Positions 1 through 8,447 of a stretch of 64,000 nucleotides of DNA are shown here, piece after piece (positions within the stretch are counted from its first letter, which is position 1; each line of letters opens with the position of its first letter). The translations under genes and the position numbers were made by a program. This stretch comes from Bradyrhizobium ivorense (GTDB lineage Bacteria > Pseudomonadota > Alphaproteobacteria > Rhizobiales > Xanthobacteraceae), in assembly GCF_900696085.1 (NCBI RefSeq), contig NZ_CAADFC020000016.1:1-64000 (forward strand). The letters are read 5' to 3'. Under the pieces are notes generated by a model. The model was not told the origin of the DNA. It searched no databases and saw only the letters and a list, made by a program, of their open reading frames with translations.

Positions 1-1125
1 TTCGATCCGATCACGACGCTCGCCAGCACCAGCGCGCTGTGCAGCCTCACGTCCGCCGATCCGCTGGCGCGGACGCCGTCGCAGTGCCTGCTGCGCGGCA
101 TGCCGGGCACCTACACCCGCCTGACGGCGGAGGCGCAGTGGCGCAAGTCGTTCACCGACCCGTTCGGCCAGATCTGGACGCCGTTCGCCAGCGTGCGCGC
201 CGACGCCATCAACGCCGATATTTCGAATCAGCCGGGCGTTTCCAACTTCCTGCCGGTCGGCGACACCCAGACGGTGCGCTTCATGCCGACCGTCGGCCTC
301 GAATACCGCTATCCCTTCATCAACGTGCAGCCGTGGGGCACGACCACCGTCGAGCCGATCGCCCAGGTCATCATCCGGCCCAACGAGCCCAACGCCGGCA
401 GGCTGCCGAACGAGGACGCGCAGAGCCTGGTGTTCGACACCAGCAACCTGTTTGCGGTCGAGAAGTTCTCCGGCTACGACCGCGTCGAGGGCGGCAGCCG
501 CGCCAATGTCGGCGTGCAGGCGACGACGCAGTTCGATCGCGGCGGCAGCATCAAGGCGATGTTCGGCCAGTCCTACCAGCTGTTCGGGCTGAACTCGTTC
601 GCGGTTGCCGACGTCACCAACACCGGCGTCGACTCCGGCCTGCAGAACCCGCGCTCGGACTATGTCGCAAGTCTCGCCTATTCGCCCAACAGGACCTTCA
701 CGTTCAGCGTGCGCTCGCGCATGGATGAGGCGACCTGGAACGTCAACCGGTTCGAGGCTCAAGGGACCGCCAACTTCGATCGCTGGTCGGTCAGCATGAT
801 GTACGGCAACTATGCGGCCCAGCCGGAACTCGGATACCTGACGCGCCGCGAGGGCATTCTCACCAGCGGGTCGGTCAAGGTGGCGTCGAACTGGGTGCTC
901 CAAGGCGCCGCGCGCTGGGACCTTGAAGCGAACAAGATCAACCAGTATGTGGTCGGCGCAGGCTACGTGGACGACTGTTTCGTGCTGGCTGCCAACTATG
1001 TCACGTCCTATACTTACGTGGCCGGGACCGCGCCGCCCACGCTTAGCCATGCTTTCATGTTCCAGATTGGCCTGCGGACCATCGCGCAGTCGTCGCTGAC
1101 GAACAGCGCGACCGGCGTCCAGTAG
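1..1125 (+). CDS. lptD: LPS-assembly protein LptD, C-terminal part (5' end outside window)
   Basis: Outer-membrane beta-barrel that inserts lipopolysaccharide into the outer leaflet together with the lipoprotein LptE. The frame is open from base 1, so this is the last ~374 residues of a protein that starts upstream. The visible part is rich in alternating aromatic/polar beta-strand segments (for example around GLEYRYPF and SYQLFGLNSF), as expected of the OstA C-terminal barrel domain. The identification rests on these barrel features plus the following surA-like, pdxA and rsmA genes, the same order as the E. coli lptD-surA-pdxA-rsmA cluster. Family assignment is confident; the N-terminal OstA domain cannot be checked. 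Confidence 0.9.
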   Translation, partial: FDPITTLASTSALCSLTSADPLARTPSQCLLRGMPGTYTRLTAEAQWRKSFTDPFGQIWTPFASVRADAINADISNQPGVSNFLPVGDTQTVRFMPTVGLEYRYPFINVQPWGTTTVEPIAQVIIRPNEPNAGRLPNEDAQSLVFDTSNLFAVEKFSGYDRVEGGSRANVGVQATTQFDRGGSIKAMFGQSYQLFGLNSFAVADVTNTGVDSGLQNPRSDYVASLAYSPNRTFTFSVRSRMDEATWNVNRFEAQGTANFDRWSVSMMYGNYAAQPELGYLTRREGILTSGSVKVASNWVLQGAARWDLEANKINQYVVGAGYVDDCFVLAANYVTSYTYVAGTAPPTLSHAFMFQIGLRTIAQSSLTNSATGVQ

Positions 1126-1180
1126 CGCGGAGCCTGCGATGCCCGCGGCTCCGGGCTTGAATAGGGTTTAGACCGCTGAA

Positions 1181-2134
1181 ATGATCATGACGACCGCTTG
1201 GCTGCCAACTCGCCGCACGTCGCTCCTGCCGAGTTCGCTGCTCGCCCTCGTCCTCCTGCTCGGAGGCGGCGTCCCGCTCTACGCCCAGACCATTGCCGTG
1301 ATGGTCAACGGCGAACCGATCACCAATTTCGACATCGAGCAGCGCGTCAAGTTGAATACGCTCTCCGGCGCCAAGGCTCCGGATCGAAAAGCCATTCTCG
1401 ACGAGCTGATCGACGAGAAGGTGAAGATCAAGGAAGCCAAGAAATTCGGCGTCGATCCCTCCGCCAGCGACGTCGATCAGTCGTTCAACGGAATGGCGCA
1501 GCGGATGCGGCTGTCGGGCGACCAGCTCACCAAGGTGCTGGAGAGCAAAGGCATCCGGCCGGACACGCTGAGGCAGCGCATCAAGGCCGACATGGTCTGG
1601 AGCAACCTGGTACGCGGCCGCTTCAAGGAGAGCCTGCAGGTCGGCGAGAAGGATGTCGCGGCCGCGGTCAAGGAGGCCGGCGGGTCCGCCGAAGCCGAAG
1701 CCTTCGAGTACCGGATGCAGCCGGTAGTCCTGATCGTGCCGCGCGGCGCGCCGCAGTCCGAATACGACGCACGGCGCAAGGAGGCCGAGAGCCTGCGCGA
1801 ACGCGTGACCAGTTGCGAGGAAGCCAACTCCTACTTCAAGTCGATGCGCAACGCCGCGATCCGCGAAATCGTCGTCAAGACCTCGGCCGACCTGCCGCAG
1901 GCGCTGCGCGACATCCTCGACAAGACCGCGATCGGCCATCTCACCGCGCCCGAGGTCACCAAGCAGGGCGTCGAAATGGTCGCCCTGTGCGGCCGCAAGG
2001 CGACCACCGTGGACACGCCCAAGAAGCGTGAGGTGCGCGACAAGATGTACGTGCAGAAGTACGAGGCGAAGTCGAAGGCCTATCTGGCGGAAGTCCGCAA
2101 GGCCGCGATGATCGAATACCCAGGCGGGAAATAA
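1181..2134 (+). CDS. surA: SurA-like periplasmic chaperone / peptidyl-prolyl isomerase
   Basis: Probably a periplasmic chaperone that escorts outer-membrane proteins such as LptD to the BAM complex. It has a basic N-terminus and hydrophobic signal sequence (about residues 12-36, ending near LYAQ), followed by the SurA N-terminal chaperone signature (VMVNGEPITNFDIEQR, about 40-56). A helical part and a short parvulin-like C-terminal region follow. At 317 residues it is shorter than E. coli SurA (about 428) and appears to carry at most one PPIase-like domain. ATG 1181 is used; ATG 1187 two codons later is possible. It lies 55 bp after lptD and just before pdxA. Confidence 0.85.
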   Translation: MIMTTAWLPTRRTSLLPSSLLALVLLLGGGVPLYAQTIAVMVNGEPITNFDIEQRVKLNTLSGAKAPDRKAILDELIDEKVKIKEAKKFGVDPSASDVDQSFNGMAQRMRLSGDQLTKVLESKGIRPDTLRQRIKADMVWSNLVRGRFKESLQVGEKDVAAAVKEAGGSAEAEAFEYRMQPVVLIVPRGAPQSEYDARRKEAESLRERVTSCEEANSYFKSMRNAAIREIVVKTSADLPQALRDILDKTAIGHLTAPEVTKQGVEMVALCGRKATTVDTPKKREVRDKMYVQKYEAKSKAYLAEVRKAAMIEYPGGK

Positions 2135-2151
2135 TCGACTATCGTTCCCGC

Positions 2152-3150
2152 ATGGCAAGACCTCTCGCGCTGACATCCGGCGAGCCCGCAGGCATCGGAC
2201 CCGACATCACCCTCGCCGCCTGGCTGCGCCGCAGCGAACTCGATCTGCCGCCGTTCTATCTACTCGGCGACCGCGCCGCGCTTGCCGAGCGCGCCAGGAC
2301 GCTCGGGCTCGCGGTCGAGTTCGCCGATGTCGGCCCCGACGAGGCAGCCTCGGCGTTTTCGCGCGCCCTGCCCGTCGTTGCGACCGGCAAGGCGGCGACG
2401 GCGCGGCCGGGCGCGCCTGATGACACCAGCGCCGCCGCTGCGCTCGCCTCGATCCGCCAGGCGGTCGCCGACGTCAGGTCCGGCAGGGCCGCCGCCGTGG
2501 TCACCAATCCAATCGCCAAGAACGTGCTGTACCGCGCCGGCTTCCGCCATCCCGGTCACACCGAATTTCTCGCCGAGCTTGCGGCCTCAGGCGGAGCGAC
2601 GCCGCAGCCGGTGATGATGCTGTGGTCGCCGGCGCTCGCGGTGGTGCCGGTGACGATCCATGTTTCGGTGCGCGAGGCGCTGGCGCAACTGTCGACCGAT
2701 CTGATCGTGTCGACCGCGCGCATCGTGGTCGCGGACATGACGGCGCATTTCGGCCTCAAGGCGCCGCGGCTGGCGATCGCGGGCCTCAACCCGCATGCCG
2801 GCGAGGACGGCACGCTCGGCATGGAGGACATCGAGATCATCGCGCCGGCGGTCGAGATCCTGCGCCGCGACGGCGTCGACGCCAGAGGCCCGCTGCCGCC
2901 GGACACCATGTTCCACGCCGCCGCGCGCAAGACCTATGACTGCGCGATCTGTCCGCTTCACGACCAGGCGCTGATCCCGATCAAGACCGTGGCGTTCGAG
3001 GACGCGGTCAATGTCACGCTCGGGCTGCCCTTCATCCGGACCTCGCCGGATCATGGCACCGCGTTCGACATCGCCGGCACCGGCAAGGCCAATCCCTCGA
3101 GTCTCGTCGCCGCGCTGCGGCTCGCCGCGCGCATGGCATCGAGCTCATGA
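2152..3150 (+). CDS. pdxA: 4-hydroxythreonine-4-phosphate dehydrogenase PdxA
   Basis: NAD-dependent oxidation of 4-phosphohydroxy-L-threonine in the DXP-dependent branch of pyridoxal 5'-phosphate synthesis. The 332 residues match the usual family length. The N-terminus LALTSGEPAGIGPD is the classic PdxA start. Metal-binding histidines are seen in GHTEFLAEL, in NPHAGEDG and in LHDQALIPIK near the C-terminus. It starts 17 bp after the surA-like gene and is probably co-transcribed with lptD and surA. The stop codon lies inside a strong inverted repeat (3140-3181). Confidence 0.96.
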   Translation: MARPLALTSGEPAGIGPDITLAAWLRRSELDLPPFYLLGDRAALAERARTLGLAVEFADVGPDEAASAFSRALPVVATGKAATARPGAPDDTSAAAALASIRQAVADVRSGRAAAVVTNPIAKNVLYRAGFRHPGHTEFLAELAASGGATPQPVMMLWSPALAVVPVTIHVSVREALAQLSTDLIVSTARIVVADMTAHFGLKAPRLAIAGLNPHAGEDGTLGMEDIEIIAPAVEILRRDGVDARGPLPPDTMFHAAARKTYDCAICPLHDQALIPIKTVAFEDAVNVTLGLPFIRTSPDHGTAFDIAGTGKANPSSLVAALRLAARMASSS

Positions 3151-3181
3151 TGCGATTGCAGGAAATCGCATCATGAGCTCG
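3140..3181. repeat. 17-bp perfect inverted repeat overlapping the pdxA stop codon
   Basis: CGAGCTCATGATGCGAT (3140-3156) and its exact reverse complement (3165-3181) enclose an 8-base loop. The pdxA TGA (3148-3150) is within the left arm. There is no T-run downstream, so it is not a standard intrinsic terminator. It could protect the 3' end of the pdxA message or uncouple pdxA from rsmA. The structure is certain; its role is inferred. Confidence 0.85.
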
Positions 3182-3192
3182 ACTCTTCTCTT

Positions 3193-3241
3193 GAGCATGA
3201 TCTTCTCGGAAAACCGGTTTCCACTTTTCCGGATCATGCTC
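3193..3241. repeat. Dispersed 49-bp palindromic repeat, copy 1 (upstream of rsmA)
   Basis: Perfect outer arms GAGCATGATC/GATCATGCTC and inner arms CGGAAAA/TTTTCCG. A second copy with only a few substitutions lies at 10119-10167. It ends two bases before the rsmA GTG start, so the repeat supplies the upstream translation-initiation context. From memory this palindrome is common between genes in Bradyrhizobium and relatives. Confidence 0.85.
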
Positions 3242-3243
3242 TC

Positions 3244-4098
3244 GTGAGCGCGATCGACGATCTGCCGCCGCTGCGCGACATCATTCGCGAACATCAGCTG
3301 TCGGCGCGCAAGTCGCTCGGCCAGAATTTCCTGCTCGATCTCAACCTCACCGCGCGGATCGCCCGCGCCGCCGGCCCGCTCGAGGACGCGACCGTGATCG
3401 AGGTCGGCCCCGGCCCCGGCGGGTTGACGCGCGCGCTGCTGGCGCTCGGCGCCAAACGCGTGATTGCGATCGAGCGCGACGAGCGGGCGATTGCCGCGCT
3501 CGACTACATCGTGAAACGCTATCCCGGCCGCATCGAGATCGTGCATGGCGATGCGCAGCGTTTCGATCCTCACCCGTTGCTTGATGGCGGCAAGGCCAAG
3601 ATCGTCGCCAATTTGCCCTACAACATCGCGACCCAGCTGCTGGTCGATTGGCTGTCGATCGAGCCGTGGCCGCCCTGGTACGACACGATGGTGCTGATGT
3701 TTCAGCGCGAGGTCGCCGAGCGCATCACGGCCCATGAGGACGAGGAGGCTTATGGCCGGCTCGCGGTGCTCGCCAATTGGCGGGCCGAGACCAAAATCCT
3801 GTTCGACATTTCGCCCGCGGCCTTCGTGCCGCCGCCGCAGGTCACCTCGTCGGTGGTGCGGCTGATCCCGCGCGCCGCGCCCGAGCCTTGTGACCGCCGC
3901 ATGCTCGAGCAGGTCGCCGCGGCCGCGTTCGGCCAGCGCCGCAAGATGCTGCGCCAGAGCCTGAAATCGCTGTCCGCCGATCCTGCCAGGCTTGCCGCCG
4001 CCGCCCGGATCGATGCGACGCGGCGCGCCGAAACCATTCCGGTGACGGGCTTTGTTGCCATGGCCCGTGAATTGGCCGATATACGGTCGACAAAATAG
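3244..4098 (+). CDS. rsmA: 16S rRNA (adenine(1518)-N(6)/adenine(1519)-N(6))-dimethyltransferase RsmA (KsgA)
   Basis: SAM-dependent dimethylation of two adjacent adenines in helix 45 of 16S rRNA, a late 30S maturation step. The start SARKSLGQNFLLD, the SAM motif EVGPGPGGLT (about residue 55) and the catalytic NLPYNI motif (about 123) are all present. Its 284 residues are normal for the family. The start is GTG at 3244, which gives the full conserved N-terminus. No strong Shine-Dalgarno is seen outside the palindromic repeat that ends at 3241; a GGA in the repeat (3231-3233) is the only candidate, so initiation may be tuned by that hairpin. Confidence 0.96.
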   Translation: MSAIDDLPPLRDIIREHQLSARKSLGQNFLLDLNLTARIARAAGPLEDATVIEVGPGPGGLTRALLALGAKRVIAIERDERAIAALDYIVKRYPGRIEIVHGDAQRFDPHPLLDGGKAKIVANLPYNIATQLLVDWLSIEPWPPWYDTMVLMFQREVAERITAHEDEEAYGRLAVLANWRAETKILFDISPAAFVPPPQVTSSVVRLIPRAAPEPCDRRMLEQVAAAAFGQRRKMLRQSLKSLSADPARLAAAARIDATRRAETIPVTGFVAMARELADIRSTK

Positions 4099-4118
4099 AA
4101 AACACCAGGAGAAACGTA

Positions 4119-5177
4119 ATGGCGCGCATGGTTCGCCAATCCCTCGTCAAGTTCGATGCGCCGCTGTGCGAGACCATCGTCGACACACCCAAACCGCAGG
4201 GCCGCGAGGTGCTCGTCCGCATCGAACGCTGCGGGCTGTGCCATTCCGATCTCCACATCCAGGACGGCTACGCCGATCTCGGCGGCGGCAATAAGCTCGA
4301 CACCACCCGCGGCATGACCCTGCCCTTCACGCTCGGCCATGAGATCGCCGGCGTCGTCGACGAGGTCGGCCCCGATGCGCCGACGGGCCTGATCGGGACC
4401 AGGAAGGCCGTCTTCCCGTGGATCGGTTGCGGCCAGTGCCGCGACTGCCTCGCCGGCGATGAAAACCTCTGCGTCAAGCAGCGCTTCCTCGGTGTCTCCA
4501 TTGACGGCGGCTTTGCCACCCACGTGCTGGTGCCCGACGTAAAATACCTGCTCGACTATGATCCGCTGCCGGTCAATCAGGCCGCGACGCTGATGTGCTC
4601 CGGCGTCACCGCCTATGGCGCGCTGAAGCGCCTGGTCGACCGTCCGCGCCAGCGCAATTTGCTGCTGATCGGCCTCGGCGGCGTCGGCATGATGGGCCTG
4701 TCGTTCGCGCAGGCGATGTTCAAGCAGAACATCGCGGTCGCCGATCTCAGCCCCGCGGCGCGCGAGACCGCGCTCAAGAACGGCGCCGCGGTCGCCTACG
4801 ATCCGGCCGAGCCCGACGTGGTCAAGCGCATGCTGAAGGAGAGCGACGGCGGCTTTGACGGCGTGGTCGATTTTGCCGGCAATGAGAAGTCGATGGCGTT
4901 CGCGGTCTCGACGGTGGCGCGCGGCGGCAAGGTCGTGGTGTCCGGCCTGATGGGCGGCCAGTTCACGCTGCCGATGGTGCAGTGGGTCTACAAGCGCATG
5001 ACCATCGAGGGCTTCATGGTCGGCACGCTGGCCGAGGGCCAGGAGTTGATGGCACTCGCACGCGCCGGCAAGATCAAGCCGACGCCGATGAAGGAAGAGC
5101 CGATGGCCGACGTCCAGAAATGGATCGATGAGTTGCGCGCCGGCAAGGTGGTCGGCCGCATCGTCCTGAAGAACTAG
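4119..5177 (+). CDS. Zinc-dependent alcohol dehydrogenase (medium-chain family)
   Basis: NAD(P)-dependent oxidation/reduction of an alcohol/aldehyde pair; substrate unknown. The catalytic zinc set is visible as C41 (in CGLCHSD), H74 and E75 (GHEIAG). The structural zinc cysteines are C104, C107, C110 and C118 (GCGQCRDCLAGDENLC). The Rossmann motif GLGGVG is at about 185-190. The 352-residue length fits the family. A good Shine-Dalgarno AGGAG (4107-4111) fixes the ATG at 4119. It lies 20 bp after rsmA and is probably read through from it, though the functions are unrelated. Confidence 0.92.
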   Translation: MARMVRQSLVKFDAPLCETIVDTPKPQGREVLVRIERCGLCHSDLHIQDGYADLGGGNKLDTTRGMTLPFTLGHEIAGVVDEVGPDAPTGLIGTRKAVFPWIGCGQCRDCLAGDENLCVKQRFLGVSIDGGFATHVLVPDVKYLLDYDPLPVNQAATLMCSGVTAYGALKRLVDRPRQRNLLLIGLGGVGMMGLSFAQAMFKQNIAVADLSPAARETALKNGAAVAYDPAEPDVVKRMLKESDGGFDGVVDFAGNEKSMAFAVSTVARGGKVVVSGLMGGQFTLPMVQWVYKRMTIEGFMVGTLAEGQELMALARAGKIKPTPMKEEPMADVQKWIDELRAGKVVGRIVLKN

Positions 5178-5186
5178 CCGCGGGTC

Positions 5187-5220
5187 ACGTCGCACACACT
5201 GTGTGCGGCAGTGTGACGTG
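5187..5220. repeat. Inverted repeat between the alcohol dehydrogenase and caspase-like genes
   Basis: CACGTC...CACAC pairs with GTGTGACGTG with one bulged G. Inside it, GCACACA-C-TGTGTGC is itself a palindrome (5192-5206). There is no T-run. It could end transcription of the upstream gene or be a protein-binding site; nothing in the sequence decides between these. Confidence 0.45.
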
Positions 5221-5312
5221 CGCAATTGGTCGCGCCTCCCGGCATCTGACACCTGCTTTTTTCTGCTCGGACTCGCTGGTATTCTACCGGCGAGGCTGAG
5301 AGGTACCGGGGC

Positions 5313-6677
5313 ATGCGCGCTTCTGCGCAACGCAGGAGCCTGGCCGTGGCGGCGCTGCTTGCGCTGCTGTTGCCGGCGTTGATTGGCGCGGCTCACGCGG
5401 CCGCGGAAAAGCGCATTGCGCTGGTGATCGGCAACTCCGCCTACCAGAACGTCACCCGGCTCGATAATCCCCGCAACGACGCCGTCCTGATGGCCGAGAC
5501 GCTGGCCGGCCTCGGCTTCACCCTGATCGGCGGACGCGCCCAGCTCGATCTCGACAAGCCGTCGATGGATATCGCGGTCCAGAGTTTTGGCCGCCAGGTC
5601 CAGGGCGCCGACGTCGCGCTGTTCTACTACGCCGGCCACGGCGTGCAGGTCGCCGGCTCGAACTACCTGGTGCCGATCGGCGCCAACGCCACCCGCGAGG
5701 CCGACGTCGATTTCCAGATGCTGGATGTCAACCTCGTGCTCAGGCAGATGCAGGGTGCCGGAACGCGGCTCAACATGGTGATCCTCGACGCCTGCCGCAA
5801 CAACCCGTTCGGCGGCCGCGGACTGCGCGCCGCCGACGGCGGCCTCGCCCAGATGCGCGCGCCCGAGGGCACGCTGATCTCCTACGCGACGCAGCCGGGC
5901 AATGTCGCGCAGGACGGCACCGACGGTCACAGCCCCTACACAAAGGCGCTGGCGGCGACGATCAAGCAGGCCGGCCTCGACATCTTCCAGACCTTCAACC
6001 AGGTCGGGCTCGCGGTGAAACGCGCCACCGGCGGCTCGCAGCAGCCCTGGGTGTCGTCCTCGCCGATCGACGGTACCTTCTACTTCGTGCCGCCGAACGC
6101 ACCGGCCGCGCCGCAGGTCGCCGTCGCGCCGCCGCCGGATCCGCAATTGCCGAGCACGCTGCGGCCCGATCCCGACCGCGTCCCGATCAACAACGCGGCG
6201 CTGCTGCGCGAGCTGAGCGACCGGCTCTACGAGCACAATTTCGATCCCGATCCGTCCGACAGCAAGAACGGCATGCGCGCCGCGATCAGCAAATTCCAGG
6301 AGAAGGTCGCGATGACGCCGACCGGCGAGGCCACCGAGGGCGTGCTGACGCGGCTGCGCAAGATGGAGGACCTCAGCCCCTGGGGCTCGATCGTCTACGG
6401 TCCCGACATCGACAAATTCGGCATCTCCTGGAAGCATTCGTCGCGCCGCGCCGCGGTCGAGGACGCGCGCAGCAAATGCGGCGGCGCCAAATGCACCCTC
6501 GAACTTTCCTTTTACGGCTCGCGCTGCGGCGCGTTCGCGGCCTCGAGCAAGTCCTGGTCGCTGATCCAGCGCGACACGCTCGATCGCGCCAAGACCGCCG
6601 CGCTTGACGAATGCGGCCGAGCCGGGAAATCCTGCCGCATTATCGATGCCGTCTGCGCCAACGGCTTTGGACATTGA
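5313..6677 (+). CDS. Exported caspase-family (peptidase C14) protein with C-terminal DUF4189
   Basis: Predicted secreted caspase-like (orthocaspase/metacaspase-type) protease. The order is signal peptide (about 1-30), caspase fold (about 34-260), proline-rich linker, a short peptidoglycan-binding-like helical segment (about 290-350), then a cysteine-rich DUF4189 domain (about 355-454). The catalytic dyad is intact: H109 in YYAGHG and C161 in DACRNNP. DUF4189 has several cysteines (KCGGAKC, SRCGAF, DECGRAGKSC) likely to form disulfides outside the cytoplasm. No dedicated partner is next to it. Substrate and role are unknown; cell-envelope or stress roles are guesses. Confidence 0.88.
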   Translation: MRASAQRRSLAVAALLALLLPALIGAAHAAAEKRIALVIGNSAYQNVTRLDNPRNDAVLMAETLAGLGFTLIGGRAQLDLDKPSMDIAVQSFGRQVQGADVALFYYAGHGVQVAGSNYLVPIGANATREADVDFQMLDVNLVLRQMQGAGTRLNMVILDACRNNPFGGRGLRAADGGLAQMRAPEGTLISYATQPGNVAQDGTDGHSPYTKALAATIKQAGLDIFQTFNQVGLAVKRATGGSQQPWVSSSPIDGTFYFVPPNAPAAPQVAVAPPPDPQLPSTLRPDPDRVPINNAALLRELSDRLYEHNFDPDPSDSKNGMRAAISKFQEKVAMTPTGEATEGVLTRLRKMEDLSPWGSIVYGPDIDKFGISWKHSSRRAAVEDARSKCGGAKCTLELSFYGSRCGAFAASSKSWSLIQRDTLDRAKTAALDECGRAGKSCRIIDAVCANGFGH

Positions 6678-6711
6678 ATTTTGCTCGCGATAACATTGGA
6701 CACAGCCAACA

Positions 6712-7212
6712 ATGCAAAACATGGTTCGACACGGATTTAGGACTGCCCTGTTTTCCAGCCTGCTGCTTTCCGCCCTCGGTTCAACGGTCGCGCTGGCGCA
6801 ATCCGGCAGCAGCGGCGGCAGCGTCGGCAATGACGAGAAATCGCTCTCCGGCTCGCGCGAGACGCCGCGCGCGATCGAATCCAGCCGCCCGGCGCGGCGC
6901 AGCCGGCACGAGGCGGAAGAGCCGCGTCGCGCCGCGCGCAAGAGCGGCGGCGGTGGCAGTGTCGACGGTGCCTGGGTCGTGACCTCGGTGGGCTGCGGCG
7001 GCACCTCCACCGGCGCGGTCGTGATCACCAGCGGCCGGATCATCGGCGAAGGCCTCACAGGATCCGTCAGCGCCAGTGGCGCGGCGCGGTCGGTGTTCCA
7101 GGCCAACGGCTTGACCTCGATCGGTTCGGGTCGCGTGTCCGGCCGCAGCGGCGCGGGAACGTTTCGCCGCTCCGACGGCTGCAGCGGAACCTGGTCTGCG
7201 ATCAAGCAATAA
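6712..7212 (+). CDS. Small exported protein of unknown function
   Basis: A 166-residue protein with a signal peptide (cleavage near VALAQ, residue 30). A basic, disordered Ser/Arg-rich segment (about 31-80) is followed by a compact Gly/Ser-rich C-terminal domain (about 83-166) beginning GSVDGAWVVTSVGC. That domain has two cysteines far apart (GCGG and GCSG) that could pair. I do not recognise a family. A second ATG (6721) is in frame and no strong Shine-Dalgarno decides between the two. It lies 34 bp after the caspase-like gene in the same direction, so co-transcription is possible. Confidence 0.65.
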   Translation: MQNMVRHGFRTALFSSLLLSALGSTVALAQSGSSGGSVGNDEKSLSGSRETPRAIESSRPARRSRHEAEEPRRAARKSGGGGSVDGAWVVTSVGCGGTSTGAVVITSGRIIGEGLTGSVSASGAARSVFQANGLTSIGSGRVSGRSGAGTFRRSDGCSGTWSAIKQ

Positions 7213-7369
7213 CGACAGCCAATTTTGGCCGCCGGCGTGCCGCAATTGCGGCGCGCCGCGAGCCCCAATTAAGCCCTATGCCTTCCGGATTTGCGGCGCA
7301 TTGCGACCCAACTCTTTACCGAGATTGAGGTCACCAGCGTTTGCGTAAAGAAATTACCGGGGGACGCAT

Positions 7370-8443
7370 ATGTCACAACGTTCAGCAAAATTTGCTGCGG
7401 CGCTCGTCGCCAGCATCCTGGCCGGCGCCAATTTTACCGCCGTGGCGCAGAATGCCGCCAAGCCTTCCGACGCCAAGCCTTCCGACGCCAAGCCGACCGA
7501 CATCAAGCCGGCAGCCGCCCAGACGGCCGACAATTGCCTTTCCGCGCCCAAGGGAAGCGCCCCTGCGGGCAGCCACTGGCGCTACCATCTCGACCGCAAG
7601 ACCAAGAGCAAGTGCTGGTATCTCGGCGAGGCCAAGGATAGCGCCGCCAAGGATAGCGCAGCCAAGACCGCAACCGCGCAGCAGCAGCCCGCACCGGCGC
7701 CCACGCCGGACGCTGTGGCTGCCGATGCCGCGCCGCCGCAGGCTCAGCCGCAACCGCAGCCGGCAATGAGCAAGTCGATTGCCGATGCGCATGCCGAGTG
7801 GCCCTCGCCGCAGGCCACGACGGCCGTGCCGGCCCCCGCCGCCCCCAACGCGCAGACCAGTGGCCCGGCTGCCACCTCCGACGTGCCGGCGGCGCCCGGC
7901 GACGCCAACGGCCAGTCCTCGTCGGTCAACACGCGATGGCTGGATTCGTCGAGCATGGCTGGCAGCAATGGAACGCGCCGCTCGGCACCCCAGCCGCAGG
8001 TCGTCGCCCAATCCGACGCACAGCAGCAGCAGGCGGCCCCCGCACCGGCCGCCCCCGTGGCCGCCGAAGCGCCCCCGGAGAAAACCTCGTCATCCACGCA
8101 GATGCTGCTGATCGTGATGATCGGCGCACTGGCGCTGGCGGGGCTGGTGACCGCCCTGGTCTTCCGGCAGACCCGCACCCGCACGCCGCCCTACGACACC
8201 ACCGACGAGTGGCGCGCCCCGTGGGATTCCACCGAGCCTGCGCCGCCGATGGGCATGACCTGGGAACGCCCCTTGCGCCTGTCGGAAATGCCGCCGCGCC
8301 GTGCCGAGCCGCCGATTGCCCGTCGCGAGACTCCGCGCGATCTGGACCGGACCTCGGACCGTGACCAGGACCAGACATTGGCGGACAGCCAGCAAATCGC
8401 CGCGATGCTGCAGCGGCTGGCGCGCAGCACCGCAACGAACTGA
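7370..8443 (+). CDS. Exported, membrane-anchored Ala/Pro-rich protein of unknown function
   Basis: Signal peptide (about 1-26), then three 15-bp tandem repeats (7457-7501) encoding AKPSD-type units. A conserved-looking segment of about 35 residues follows, containing HWRYHLDRKT and KCWYLG. After that comes a long low-complexity Ala/Pro/Gln region, one transmembrane helix (about 244-266, MLLIVMIGALALAGLVTALVF) and a charged C-terminal tail. The likely topology is a large extracytoplasmic N-terminal part with a cytoplasmic tail. A Shine-Dalgarno-like GGGGGA precedes ATG 7370. No known function; it is convergent with gmk, whose stop is 5 bp away. Confidence 0.7.
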   Translation: MSQRSAKFAAALVASILAGANFTAVAQNAAKPSDAKPSDAKPTDIKPAAAQTADNCLSAPKGSAPAGSHWRYHLDRKTKSKCWYLGEAKDSAAKDSAAKTATAQQQPAPAPTPDAVAADAAPPQAQPQPQPAMSKSIADAHAEWPSPQATTAVPAPAAPNAQTSGPAATSDVPAAPGDANGQSSSVNTRWLDSSSMAGSNGTRRSAPQPQVVAQSDAQQQQAAPAPAAPVAAEAPPEKTSSSTQMLLIVMIGALALAGLVTALVFRQTRTRTPPYDTTDEWRAPWDSTEPAPPMGMTWERPLRLSEMPPRRAEPPIARRETPRDLDRTSDRDQDQTLADSQQIAAMLQRLARSTATN

Positions 8444-8447
8444 GGCG

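Noticed and set aside
3750..7268. Minus-strand open frame of about 1,170 codons opposite rsmA, the alcohol dehydrogenase and the caspase gene
   Set aside because: Same cause; the plus-strand genes have intact active-site motifs and good starts.
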